Positions 8,501 through 15,085 of a stretch of 32,435 nt of DNA are shown here, in pieces. Numbering within the stretch: the stretch's first letter is position 1; each line of letters starts with the position of its first letter. Source of the DNA: Actinomycetota bacterium (lineage in GTDB: Bacteria; Actinomycetota; AC-67); NCBI GenBank assembly GCA_040905475.1, contig JBBDRM010000080.1:1-32435 (forward strand). The letters are read 5' to 3'. The notes under the pieces are model-generated. The model was not told the DNA's origin. It did not search any database and saw only the letters and a list, made by a program, of their open reading frames with translations. The translations under genes and the position numbers were made by a program.

Positions 8501-9362
8501 AGAACGGTCCGCGGAGTTCCTCGTCGCCGCCGACGATCACGGTTCCGAAGCCCCGCGCGAGCGCGCCCTCGAGGGCATCCTCGATGAGCCGCGTCTTCCC
8601 GATGCCGGCTTCGCCCTCGACGGCGAAGACCCGGATCTGTCCTTGGGTCACCGCTTCGAGGTCCTGCTCGATCGTGAGGCGCTCCGACGATCGCCCGACG
8701 ATCGGAGCGTGGTCGGGGCGCACGTACGTCTCTTCCAGGACGCCGCGTGGTGCATCACGATCGGCTTCCGCGGTCGGCGCCGGAGCGACGGCCGGTGAGG
8801 CCGTCGCGGTTTCGGCACGCCACCCCACTTCGAACACACGCCATTGCGTCGGGAAGCCCTTGAGGCTGAACAGGCCGCGGTCCACGAAGCTGAAATCGCG
8901 CACCCCGGAGGTGAGGTCTTTGGTCACTTGCGAGACGAGGATCTGCCCGCCCTTCGCCTTCGCCGAGATGCGCGCCGCCGCGTTGACCGCGGTGCCGTAC
9001 AACGTGCCCGACTCGCGGAGCACCTCACCGGTGTTCAGGCCGATACGGACCTTGATCATGTGGTTGGGCCCGGCCGAGTTGTGGACCTCGAAACATCGCT
9101 GGATCCCGATCGCGCACTCGATCGCCTTGCGCGCCGAGCCGAACGCGACCATGAACCCGTCGCCCATGAAAACGACCTCGCGCCCGCCGAAGAGGTCGAT
9201 CTGCTCCCGAAGCATCTTCTCGTGGGTGCGCATGACCTCTTGCGCGACGTCGTCGCCTTCGCGCGTGCGGAGATCGGTCGAGCCCTCGACGTCGGAGAAA
9301 AGGACCGTGACGGTCCCTTCTGGGAGCTCCGACGGGGTGGGGTTGATGATGGGTTCGTTCAC
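5574..9362 (-). CDS. Giant regulator: class III cyclase domain + AAA/STAND ATPase + LuxR-type HTH
   Basis: About 1262 residues. Residues about 15-155 form a class III nucleotidyl cyclase domain (FSDVEGST with Asp24, MGDGF with Asp68 as metal ligands, and Asn127/Arg131 in VNAAARI). A predicted ATPase follows (Walker A GEAGIGKT at about 250-257, Walker B LFFDDLQWAD), then a long helical TPR-like region, and a C-terminal LuxR-like helix-turn-helix (about the last 55 residues, with NKEIAQAEGRDEQEV). The cyclase lacks the usual base-selecting residues: the Lys position is Val64 and the Asp position is Thr120, so it may bind a nucleotide without making cAMP. Start choice: GTG 9368 is possible, but TAACCT lies 8 bases before GTG 9362, fitting a leaderless start. 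It is translationally coupled to the ferredoxin. Confidence 0.9.
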   Translation of the reverse strand: MNEPIINPTPSELPEGTVTVLFSDVEGSTDLRTREGDDVAQEVMRTHEKMLREQIDLFGGREVVFMGDGFMVAFGSARKAIECAIGIQRCFEVHNSAGPNHMIKVRIGLNTGEVLRESGTLYGTAVNAAARISAKAKGGQILVSQVTKDLTSGVRDFSFVDRGLFSLKGFPTQWRVFEVGWRAETATASPAVAPAPTAEADRDAPRGVLEETYVRPDHAPIVGRSSERLTIEQDLEAVTQGQIRVFAVEGEAGIGKTRLIEDALEGALARGFGTVIVGGDEELRGPFFILRTLLTSVSIQTLADRAMAREVLERARDVVSGRGQVETGLQPAEQMLRVYDVATVAIRTIAESQPIALFFDDLQWADEDSLKLIRYIVRTSSSSPIFIMLAQRPDSGPGVGAATTLVADLERMGLARRTKLERLTRAETAELLGHLLGTPVSQEAAAALHARGEGVPFFIVEFARSFRDAGLMQVVGGQLELSQAARSTVAPNVQILIERRLAQLAPEARQIVSDAAVIGRRFPLSQLRDVLAAFNAEERPSVMQLADALEPAIEANLIIELPEGSANDYAFTHDEIRSALIAQVPRQRRRKIHGALARKLETGLDEGAICIATLAFHFLEAGEQDQGVRYSIQTARDSLKTFAPEEALRAADLARGAAQSPEDRAELLRLRDEALEALGRAEERIATLAEMSALARALGDDALELEATLRRASATRQTEDYERAAEIALAARATAVERGDLRAELRACLELGQAQLQRAMGESFSPETSLVDVDAAGEAYDRALELATQLGDEPMWAAVRREQGVIRFGQGRKFVLEMLEHNPDLFADPTGDPREIPEIREGFEETRAILTEAVEAYERLGDQRGLMSSLIALAYANILEETRHGHAGRIEQIRLLRRNLKRLTSESERAESDAYMLFSIQVYARSHGPLDLALIRGTEAYEAARALGNSALELYAAGGVALTYTMLDQIPEADAWLDKAGAAALSRLDALPDRQLDTWRGMVRAADGDAAGMQRHLERALSLATERGSPAGRTEVLASLAVHGARLGADQGDPDLLARAEGWAQETLRMAKALPTSDAWFEAEGYAALAQIALARGDAVAALEQALASIAEFRRIRQFFAFLHTDPRLLVARATSDVEDPHVAEFRMQMRGDVVMALFQTSDDSIRARWLSTPLMSELMTLVGGDEAVRMLPSGAAVPAGLSLDEVEMLRRVMAGQTNKEIAQAEGRDEQEVAEEVARIFEAIGATTRGQAATAALREGIV

Positions 9363-9370
9363 GGACACGA

Positions 9371-9376
9371 AGGTTA
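9371..9376 (-). promoter_or_regulatory. Possible leaderless -10 (TAACCT) for the giant regulator
   Basis: On the minus strand TAACCT is followed by 8 bases and then GTG (9362-9360). No ribosome-binding site is visible in front of either GTG candidate, consistent with a leaderless mRNA. No clear -35 was found. Confidence 0.45.
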
Positions 9377-9407
9377 CCGTCGCCGGGATACCTGGGCTAC
9401 GGATGCC

Positions 9408-9421
9408 TCCATCCGGATGGA
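9408..9421. promoter_or_regulatory. 14-base perfect palindrome in the divergent promoter region
   Basis: TCCATCCGGATGGA is a perfect 14-base palindrome about midway between the divergent starts of the giant regulator (9362) and the cupredoxin membrane protein (9467). Position and symmetry suit an operator for a dimeric regulator controlling both directions. Binding by the adjacent LuxR-type regulator is only an inference. Confidence 0.45.
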
Positions 9422-9466
9422 CCGGCAGGCCACCTACGTGGGCTCGGAACGCTCGCGTACGGCATT

Positions 9467-10273
9467 ATGGCCGCCGTGGCGTACCAGTGGTGGGTATTCC
9501 TTCATCTCGCGGGCGTGTTCGGGCTGCTCACGGCGCACGGCGTTTCGGTCGCCGTCGCGCTGCGTCTGCGGACCGAGCGGGATCCCGCTCGGGTCGCCGC
9601 GTTGCTCGAGCTCTCGGCCAGAACGGTTCCGGCGTTCTACATCTCGCTGGCCGTGCTGCTCGTCGGCGGGGTCGTTGCGACGTTCGTGGGCGACTTGTGG
9701 TCGTTCGGGTGGATATGGGCGGCCATCGGGACGCTTTTGGTCGTGACGCTGGCGATGATCTTCATGGCGCGCCCCTACTACCAGCGGGTCCGGTTCATCT
9801 CACGTGCCATGGCCGAAGGCTCGCAGGCCGTGAGCGCCGAGCAGTACGACGAGGTCCTGTCGGACCGGCGCCCGTTGACGGTGACCTGGATCGGGGTCGT
9901 CGGGCTCGTGTTGCTCCTGTATCTGATGGTCGTGAAGCCGACGCTCGGCATGGCGCCCGGCGCCGAGCCGGCGCCGAGCGGGACCGGGCCGGTCGTCACG
10001 CTTTCATCCGTGAGCAGCCGCTTCTCGCCGGCGACGCTCTCGGCTCCGGCCGGCACACCGTTCTCGCTCCGCTTCGAGAACGAGGACTCGGGGATCCCGC
10101 ACAACGTCGCGATCTTCAGCGACTCTTCGGCGTCGCGGTCGCTGTTCGTCGGGGCGACGTTCGCCGGGCCGGCAACCCGCAACTACGCGGTGCCGACGCT
10201 CGAAGCCGGTACCTACTTCTTCCGCTGCGACGTGCATGCGACGACGATGACCGGATCGCTCGAGGTGGGATGA
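9467..10273 (+). CDS. Membrane protein with C-terminal cupredoxin (type 1 copper) domain
   Basis: A 268-residue fusion. The N-terminal half has about four hydrophobic membrane segments (roughly 7-25, 52-76, 82-103 and 140-160). A short Pro/Gly-rich linker leads to a cupredoxin domain (about 177-268) with probable copper ligands His212 (IPHN), Cys254 and His257 (CDVH) and Met261 (TTMTG). The copper domain should lie outside the membrane and pass electrons or bind copper. No ribosome site of note precedes the ATG. The next gene, a Usp-Usp-Rieske fusion, begins 3 bases after the stop, so the two are almost certainly cotranscribed and may form one redox module. The membrane domain family was not identified with confidence. 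Confidence 0.85.
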   Translation: MAAVAYQWWVFLHLAGVFGLLTAHGVSVAVALRLRTERDPARVAALLELSARTVPAFYISLAVLLVGGVVATFVGDLWSFGWIWAAIGTLLVVTLAMIFMARPYYQRVRFISRAMAEGSQAVSAEQYDEVLSDRRPLTVTWIGVVGLVLLLYLMVVKPTLGMAPGAEPAPSGTGPVVTLSSVSSRFSPATLSAPAGTPFSLRFENEDSGIPHNVAIFSDSSASRSLFVGATFAGPATRNYAVPTLEAGTYFFRCDVHATTMTGSLEVG

Positions 10274-10276
10274 GCC

Positions 10277-11314
10277 ATGGGATACCGCACGATCGTCGTA
10301 GGCACGGACGGCTCCGAAACGTCCATGCTCGCCATGGAGAAGGCCGCGCGGCTCGCGAAGCAGGTGGAGGGCAAGCTGCTCGTCGTGTGCGCGACGGCGC
10401 CGGTCGGCCTGCACGACTACCGCGCGAAGGAGATCCTGACCGACGCTGCGTACGCGCTCGAGGCGTGGGGCGTCCAGGGCGAGACGATGTTCCGTGAGGG
10501 CCACCCCGACAAGGTCCTGCTCGACATCGCCGCGGAGCGGGACGCCGATCTCATCGTGATCGGCAACATCGGCGTCGGCAAAGCGAAGCGGTTCCGGATC
10601 GGGCCGATCCCCGAGCGTGTGGCGAGTGCGGCGCCGTGCGACGTGCTCATCGTGTACACGACCGACCTGAAATCGGAAGAAGGGCAGCAGCTCTACCATC
10701 GCATCCTCGTCGGCACCGACGGCTCCGCGACGGCGACCGAGGCCATCCGGAAGGCGTTCGATCTCGGCATGACCTTCATGCTCGGAGTGACCCTGTTGTA
10801 CGCGGCCGGCGACCGGATCATCGGCGCGATCGTTCTCGAGCAAGCGGCGAAAGCGAAGCATCGGACGCTGAAGGTCGATACACAGCTCGTCGACGGCGAT
10901 CCGGCCGACGCGATCCGCGAGACCGCCGAGAAGGAAGGCTGCGACCTGATCGTGGTCGGCAACCGCGGCATGACCGGAGTGCGCCGCCACCTGCTGGGCT
11001 CCGTGCCGACGAAGGTGATCCATTCCGCACCGACCGACGTCTTGATCGCCAAGACCGTCGACCGCACCGTGGAAGACCTCGCGCCGGGGACGGGCGGGCT
11101 CGTCGACGTCGACGGGCGCAAGCTCGCCGTCTACAAGGGCGAGGACGGGAACACCGTCGCGCTGTCTCCGCGCTGCACCCATCTCGGGTGCACGGTCGAC
11201 TGGAACGCAACGGCAGTCACCTGGGATTGCCCCTGCCACGGGTCGCGCTTCTCGAAAGAGGGCGACGTGGTGCAGGGCCCGGCGAAGACGCCCCTGGAAC
11301 GCGAAGCGCTCTAG
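10277..11314 (+). CDS. Tandem universal stress protein fused to a Rieske [2Fe-2S] domain
   Basis: A 345-residue three-domain protein. Domain 1 (about 1-125) and domain 2 (about 140-260) are UspA folds, each opening with the ATP-site strand (IVVGTDGSE and ILVGTDGSA). Domain 2 has a full G-x2-G-x9-GS nucleotide motif (GNRGMTGVRRHLLGS); domain 1 has the same spacing but GP instead of GS. The C-terminal part (about 265-345) is a Rieske domain with ligands Cys300, His302, Cys318 and His321 and the disulfide pair Cys305/Cys320 of the cytochrome bc1-type, high-potential class. No signal peptide is seen, so it is probably cytoplasmic. It is coupled to the membrane cupredoxin gene. The domain combination links ATP binding to a redox centre; its role is unknown. 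Its stop shares a CTAG with the convergent response regulator. Confidence 0.92.
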   Translation: MGYRTIVVGTDGSETSMLAMEKAARLAKQVEGKLLVVCATAPVGLHDYRAKEILTDAAYALEAWGVQGETMFREGHPDKVLLDIAAERDADLIVIGNIGVGKAKRFRIGPIPERVASAAPCDVLIVYTTDLKSEEGQQLYHRILVGTDGSATATEAIRKAFDLGMTFMLGVTLLYAAGDRIIGAIVLEQAAKAKHRTLKVDTQLVDGDPADAIRETAEKEGCDLIVVGNRGMTGVRRHLLGSVPTKVIHSAPTDVLIAKTVDRTVEDLAPGTGGLVDVDGRKLAVYKGEDGNTVALSPRCTHLGCTVDWNATAVTWDCPCHGSRFSKEGDVVQGPAKTPLEREAL

Positions 11315-11778
11315 GCGTTCGCCGCCTCGGACGGTTGCTCCGCTGGACGCCGTCCGGCCGCGAGATCGCGCAGCTTCGTGTGGAGCAGCCTCGTCTCGAG
11401 CAGGTTGCGGATCCGGAGCACGACCTCGTCGTGATCGAACGGCTTCTCGAGGAAGTCCTTGGCGCCGAGCTCGAGCGCGCGGTGCCGGTGCTCGGGGTTG
11501 ACGTCGGCGGTGAGGAAAACGATCGGCACCACGTCGTCTTCTTCCATCATGTCGTGCATCTTCCGCATCACGGTGAACCCGTCGATCGGGAACATCATGA
11601 GGTCGAGCAGGACGATGTCCGGCGACACCCGCTCGAAGGCCGCGAGCGCCTCGCGCGGGTCGGTGTAGCCGGTGATGTTCGTGAACCCGGCGTCGGTGAG
11701 GATGTAGCGGAGGAGCCGGATATGGATCTCCTGATCGTCGACGATCAGGATGCGCGCCCCCGACGGGTTGATGGCCAC
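11311..11778 (-). CDS. Single-domain response regulator (receiver protein)
   Basis: A 155-residue CheY-like receiver with acidic pocket Asp14-Asp15, phospho-acceptor Asp59 (IVLLDLMM), Thr90 and the conserved Lys112 (LEKPF). A roughly 30-residue basic tail follows with no DNA-binding or enzymatic output domain, so it probably works by protein contact or as a phosphorelay intermediate. No histidine kinase is in the window. The start is GTG 11778, chosen because GGAGGGGAG lies 5 bases upstream; the longer reading would add 28 residues unlike a receiver. It is convergent with the Usp-Rieske gene, overlapping by the 4-base CTAG that encodes both stops. Confidence 0.88.
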   Translation of the reverse strand: MAINPSGARILIVDDQEIHIRLLRYILTDAGFTNITGYTDPREALAAFERVSPDIVLLDLMMFPIDGFTVMRKMHDMMEEDDVVPIVFLTADVNPEHRHRALELGAKDFLEKPFDHDEVVLRIRNLLETRLLHTKLRDLAAGRRPAEQPSEAANA

Positions 11779-11889
11779 AGCAACTCCCCTCCACGGTCGG
11801 CTCGGGTACGGCCGCACACATGGCGGAGGACCGGCGCTCCGGCCGGGCGCTGATCGCGCCACTCATCACCGGACGACGCTCATCGTACG

Positions 11890-11901
11890 GTGGCGCGCCA
11901 C
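11890..11901. promoter_or_regulatory. 12-base palindrome in a divergent intergenic region
   Basis: GTGGCGCGCCAC is a perfect palindrome in the 194-base gap between the divergent response regulator and O-methyltransferase genes. It could be an operator; GC-rich palindromes also arise by chance in such DNA, so the call is tentative. Confidence 0.25.
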
Positions 11902-11957
11902 GCTTTGGAAGTCCCAGCCCGGAACATCCCTTTCGCGGTGATGGGGCGCGACGTGCG

Positions 11958-11963
11958 TAGACT
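11958..11963 (+). promoter_or_regulatory. Possible -10 (TAGACT) just before the methyltransferase start
   Basis: TAGACT is followed by 9 bases and then ATG 11973, which would give a leaderless or near-leaderless mRNA. There is no ribosome-binding site in front of the ATG. Confidence 0.4.
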
Positions 11964-11972
11964 TCCGCGGCG

Positions 11973-13094
11973 ATGCCTCCCCGCGCGAAGCGGCTCTGGA
12001 TCCCCCCGGTCTGGCTCGTCCGGCCGGCGGTGAGGTTCCGGAACGCGCTGGGACGGCTGCACGGCCGCATGGTTCCGCCGCCGCTACTGGTCATGGAACG
12101 CATGAACGGGATGGTCGAAGCGAAGATGATCTCGCTCATCGCCGAGCTCGCGATCCCCGATCGCCTCGCCGGCGGGCCGCGCACGGCCGGGGACCTCGCC
12201 GGTGAGGCCGGTGTCGACGCCGACGCGCTCGACAGGGCCCTGGCATTCATGGTTTCGCGCGGGCTCCTCGGCCGGAAACGCGACGGTCGGTTCACGAACA
12301 ACCCGTTCTCCGACACGCTTCGCTCGGACCATCCGCAGTCGATGCGTGGATGGGCCCGCTTCTTCGCGAGCGAATGGCATTGGGAGATGTGGAACCACGC
12401 CGGCCACTCGCTCGAGACCGGCGGAAGCGCCGCCGTGCCGGCGTTCGGCGCCGGCTTCTGGGAGTACCTGGGCTCGAAGAATCCGGAGGCCGGCGCGACG
12501 TTCAACCGTGCGCTGGCCGGCACCTCGCGGATCGCCGGGCCGATCCTCGCGAAGGGCTACGCCTTCTCGGGGGTGCGACGCTTGTGCGACGTCGGCGGCG
12601 GGACCGGCGGCATGCTCGCGGAGGTGCTGGAACGCCACCCGTCGATGCGCGGCGTGCTGTTCGATCTTCCCGAGGTCGTCGAGCAGGCGCGGCCGGCGCT
12701 CGCGGAGCAAGGCCTGCTCGATCGAGCGGAGATCGTCGCCGGAAGCTTCTTCGACTCGGTTCCCGAAGGATGCGACGCATACATGCTGCAAGCCATCATC
12801 CACGACTGGGACGACGAGTCCTGCGTGACGATCCTGTCGAACTGCCGGAAGGCGATGGCTCCCGGGGCGCGGATCCTGGTCATCGAGAACGTGCTGGGCC
12901 CGGCGCCGTCCTCGGCGGATCAGTTCGCGAGGTCGTTCGACCTGGTGATGCTGGTGACGTCGGGCCTCGGCCGGGAACGGTCGAAAGCGCAGTTCGAGTC
13001 GCTGTTCGCGCGGGCCGGGCTCCGTATCCGCCGGGATGTGACGCTACCGTCGTTGTTCCACGTCCTCGAGCTGCAAGCCGATCACTCGACGTAG
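11973..13094 (+). CDS. SAM-dependent O-methyltransferase (plant-type/polyketide OMT family)
   Basis: A 373-residue protein with the two-domain layout of the Methyltransf_2 family. An N-terminal winged-helix dimerisation domain (about 45-120, with AELAIPDRLAGGPRTAGDLA) precedes a Rossmann domain with SAM motif I LCDVGGGTGG (about 205-214), the acidic LFDLPEVV and the catalytic-type His in IIHDWDDE. Members methylate hydroxyl groups of small aromatic, polyketide or carotenoid compounds. A proline- and arginine-rich 30-residue N-terminal extension precedes the family start, so internal ATGs at 12069, 12093 or 12102 are alternatives. ATG 11973 is preferred for its upstream -10 element. It overlaps the convergent Rieske gene by 13 bases. 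Substrate unknown. Confidence 0.88.
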   Translation: MPPRAKRLWIPPVWLVRPAVRFRNALGRLHGRMVPPPLLVMERMNGMVEAKMISLIAELAIPDRLAGGPRTAGDLAGEAGVDADALDRALAFMVSRGLLGRKRDGRFTNNPFSDTLRSDHPQSMRGWARFFASEWHWEMWNHAGHSLETGGSAAVPAFGAGFWEYLGSKNPEAGATFNRALAGTSRIAGPILAKGYAFSGVRRLCDVGGGTGGMLAEVLERHPSMRGVLFDLPEVVEQARPALAEQGLLDRAEIVAGSFFDSVPEGCDAYMLQAIIHDWDDESCVTILSNCRKAMAPGARILVIENVLGPAPSSADQFARSFDLVMLVTSGLGRERSKAQFESLFARAGLRIRRDVTLPSLFHVLELQADHST

Positions 13095-13429
13095 AGCGTT
13101 CCGCCTTTGTCGGCGACCTTGCCGCGCCCCAGCGGCAGCACTTTCGTCAACGCCATGAAAGCCCGGCCCAAGCCGGGGATCTTCGCGAAGACACCCTGCG
13201 GCCCCCGCACCATCCGTCCGGACTTCACGTCGTAACGCGAGCCGTGCCACGGGCAAACGAGGCAGCCCTGCGCATCGATCGAGCCCTTCGCGAGATCCGC
13301 GTAGAGGTGGCGACAGCGGCGCGTCACCGCGAACACGTCGCCCTTCGCGTTTCCGACCGCCCACTTTCCGGCGCCGGTCACCGCGCCGGGTTTCAGATCG
13401 GACGCGGGCCCTACCTTCGTCGCCCCCAT
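13082..13429 (-). CDS. Small Rieske-type [2Fe-2S] ferredoxin
   Basis: A 115-residue protein with a single Rieske domain. Cluster ligands are Cys39 and His41 (CRH) and Cys59 and His62 (CPWH). It lacks the disulfide pair of bc1-type Rieske proteins, so it is of the low-potential, dioxygenase-ferredoxin-like type, used as an electron carrier in the cytoplasm. The longer open frame upstream is discarded because GGGAGG lies 6 bases before ATG 13429 and the protein then begins [15 protein letters not shown], a normal Rieske ferredoxin start. No partner oxygenase is adjacent; a P450 or oxygenase elsewhere may use it. It is divergent from the MoaD-like gene across 55 bases. Confidence 0.9.
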   Translation of the reverse strand: MGATKVGPASDLKPGAVTGAGKWAVGNAKGDVFAVTRRCRHLYADLAKGSIDAQGCLVCPWHGSRYDVKSGRMVRGPQGVFAKIPGLGRAFMALTKVLPLGRGKVADKGGTLYVE

Positions 13430-13471
13430 GGAAGCCTCCCAGCTGCCTTCGTGCCGAACGAGCGCGCAGCA

Positions 13472-13477
13472 TACACT
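13472..13477 (+). promoter_or_regulatory. Leaderless -10 (TACACT) for the MoaD-like gene
   Basis: TACACT lies exactly 7 bases before GTG 13485, the same spacing as in front of the GH15, adnA and ferredoxin (28422) genes. It sits in the 55-base gap shared with the divergent Rieske gene. No good -35 is seen. Confidence 0.5.
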
Positions 13478-13484
13478 TTGCGGT

Positions 13485-13754
13485 GTGGCGGTGGTCGTGT
13501 TGCGGTCCCCTTTGAAGGAGATGGCGGACGGGAACGGATCCGTTCCCGTCGAAGGGGCGACCGTGCTGGACTCGATCCGTTCGCTCGAGACCGCGTATCC
13601 GCGGATCGCCGGCTGGGTGCTCGACGAGACCGGCGCGTTGCGCCGGCACGTGAACATCTTCGTCGGCGGCGAGCGCGTCGAGCTCGATGCGGCGATCGAG
13701 GGCGATACCGAGATCACCGTCCTCCACGCGATCTCGGGAGGGGCGTATGGCTGA
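13485..13754 (+). CDS. MoaD/ThiS-like ubiquitin-fold sulfur carrier with masked C-terminal Gly-Gly
   Basis: An 89-residue beta-grasp protein: an N-terminal strand, a helix with [14 protein letters not shown], then [15 protein letters not shown] and [10 protein letters not shown], the usual MoaD/ThiS C-terminal pattern. In active carriers the Gly-Gly is the last pair and is adenylated and thiocarboxylated. Here Ala-Tyr-Gly follows, so a protease would be needed, as for QbsE in Pseudomonas, or the protein does not act as a carrier. The start is GTG 13485, 7 bases after TACACT; GTG 13491 and 13497 are alternatives. The upstream open frame is ignored. The gene overlaps the next one by 8 bases, so translation is coupled. 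Confidence 0.82.
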   Translation: MAVVVLRSPLKEMADGNGSVPVEGATVLDSIRSLETAYPRIAGWVLDETGALRRHVNIFVGGERVELDAAIEGDTEITVLHAISGGAYG

Positions 13755-14823
13755 GCAGGCGGAGGTTCTCGTCGGTACCAGCAAGGGCTTGTTCGTGCTG
13801 CGCGGAAAGCGCGGCGGCCCGATGGAGGTTGCTGCGCGCCAGTTCCCCGGCGTCACCGTCGAGTACGCGGCGAGGGATCCGCGCGCGGGCGTCTACTACG
13901 CGTCGGTGACGGACGCGCACTTCGGTCCGCGCGTGTGGATGACGAAGGACGTCGAAGGCGAATGGGAGCAGACCGGCGGTCCCGCGTTCCCTGCCGACAC
14001 CGGTGAGGCGGTCGAACGGATCTGGGTGATCGTGCCCGGCGAAGGCGAAGGCGTCGTCTGGGCGGGCGTCGCGCCGGCGGCCCTGTTCCGCAGCGGCGAC
14101 GGCGGACGGACCTGGGAGCTGAACCGGGCGCTGTGGGATCATCCGAGCCGCAAGGACTGGCAGCCCGGCGCCGGCGGGATGTGCCTGCACTCGATCTGCC
14201 CTTGGCCCGGCGAGCCCGACAAGGTCGCGATCGGGATCTCGGCGGCCGGGGTCTGGCTGACGGATGACGGCGGGAGCAGCTGGCGTCGCGGCGTTCAAGG
14301 GATCGTCGCTCGATACCTTCCCGAGGACGCGCCTCAAGACGCGGCGGACCTGTGCGTGCACAACATGTACCGGGCGCCGCTACAGCCCGAGCGGCTGTGG
14401 ATGCAGTTCCACGGCGGCGTGTACCGATCCGACGACGCCGGCGAGTCGTGGAACGACGTGGGGTCGGAGGGCGGGCTCCCATCCGACTTCGGGTTCCCGA
14501 TGGTGATCGACCCGGCGGATCCGGCGCGCGCGTTCGTGATCCCGCTCACCGCCGACGTCGACCGAGTCACGCCCGACGGCAAGCTCCGCGTGTTCGAGAC
14601 CCGCGACGAGGGCTCGACCTGGAAGGCGCGGACGAAGGGGCTGCCGCAGAAGAACACCTACCTCACGATCCTCCGGCAGGCGTTCTGTCACGACGGCCGG
14701 GATCCGCTCGGCCTGTACTTCGGCGACAAGGCAGGGACCGTGTACGGGTCGGCCGACGCCGGAGCATCGTGGAAAGCGGTCGCCCAGCGACTGCCGTCGA
14801 TCGCGAGCGTCCGCGCGTCCTAG
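13747..14823 (+). CDS. BNR/Asp-box repeat beta-propeller protein
   Basis: A 358-residue beta-propeller protein with at least five Asp-box repeats of the S/T-x-D-x-G-x-T/S-W type: [32 protein letters not shown] and SADAGASW. There is no signal peptide, so it is probably cytoplasmic. Such propellers are seen in sialidases and photosystem II assembly factors, but catalytic sialidase residues cannot be claimed here. The ATG at 13747 lies 8 bases inside the MoaD-like gene, with GGGAGGGG as its ribosome site (which also encodes the Gly-Gly of that gene). The tight coupling argues that the two proteins work together; the activity is unknown. Confidence 0.82.
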   Translation: MAEQAEVLVGTSKGLFVLRGKRGGPMEVAARQFPGVTVEYAARDPRAGVYYASVTDAHFGPRVWMTKDVEGEWEQTGGPAFPADTGEAVERIWVIVPGEGEGVVWAGVAPAALFRSGDGGRTWELNRALWDHPSRKDWQPGAGGMCLHSICPWPGEPDKVAIGISAAGVWLTDDGGSSWRRGVQGIVARYLPEDAPQDAADLCVHNMYRAPLQPERLWMQFHGGVYRSDDAGESWNDVGSEGGLPSDFGFPMVIDPADPARAFVIPLTADVDRVTPDGKLRVFETRDEGSTWKARTKGLPQKNTYLTILRQAFCHDGRDPLGLYFGDKAGTVYGSADAGASWKAVAQRLPSIASVRAS

Positions 14824-14946
14824 CTCGCCGTGGCCTGGACTACGCCGGTGAGCATCGTGAAGCGCGACGGATCCCGATGGCTGGTGGCGCCTACGGGATC
14901 GTGGGATGGGTCCACAACGCACGCGCGGCCGGTCGGGTCACGCTCA

Positions 14947-14962
14947 GCCGAGGCGGCTCGGC
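14947..14962 (+). terminator. Possible stem-loop between the BNR and GH15 genes
   Basis: GCCGAG-GCGG-CTCGGC forms a 6-base-pair stem with a 4-base loop, in the 262-base gap after the BNR gene. No run of T follows, so if it terminates transcription it would not be a classic intrinsic terminator. The rest of the gap holds the repeats, palindrome and promoter described separately. Confidence 0.3.
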
Positions 14963-15000
14963 ATCCGGTGTTCCGGGTGGAGCCCTCGCTCCCGGAGGGA

Positions 15001-15018
15001 CAGACATGACAGACATGA
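15001..15018 (+). repeat. Two tandem 9-base repeats upstream of the GH15 promoter
   Basis: CAGACATGA is repeated twice in tandem and followed by a partial CAG. The array lies 32-49 bases upstream of the -35 element and ends 20 bases before the 16-base palindrome. It may be an activator or repressor site, or part of a repetitive extragenic element together with the palindrome. Confidence 0.5.
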
Positions 15019-15038
15019 CAGTCACTCCCCGGAGGAGC

Positions 15039-15054
15039 GTCAGACGCGTCTGAC
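15039..15054. promoter_or_regulatory. 16-base palindrome overlapping the -35 of the GH15 promoter
   Basis: GTCAGACGCGTCTGAC is a perfect 16-base palindrome whose right arm covers five of six bases of the -35 (CTGACA, 15050-15055). A bound dimer there would block RNA polymerase, so a repressor operator is the natural reading. The GTCTGACA core also occurs twice at 31095-31126, which raises an alternative: a repetitive extragenic palindrome. Confidence 0.5.
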
Positions 15055-15078
15055 ACCCCTGGACGCGAGCCGTATCCT
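15050..15078 (+). promoter_or_regulatory. Promoter of the GH15 gene, leaderless
   Basis: CTGACA (15050-15055) and TATCCT (15073-15078) are separated by 17 bases, the ideal spacer for a SigA-type promoter. GTG 15086 follows the -10 by 7 bases, so the transcript should begin at or next to the start codon. This is the clearest promoter in the window. Confidence 0.65.
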
Positions 15079-15085
15079 TGGCCTC

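Noticed and set aside
10004-12523. 839-codon minus-strand open frame crossing the Usp-Rieske and methyltransferase genes
   Set aside because: Runs antisense through several real genes and has no recognisable domain.
14820-15056. 78-codon minus-strand frame with CHVCHVC, resembling a metal-binding peptide
   Set aside because: The Cys/His pattern is produced by the tandem CAGACATGA repeats; no start signal or family supports it.
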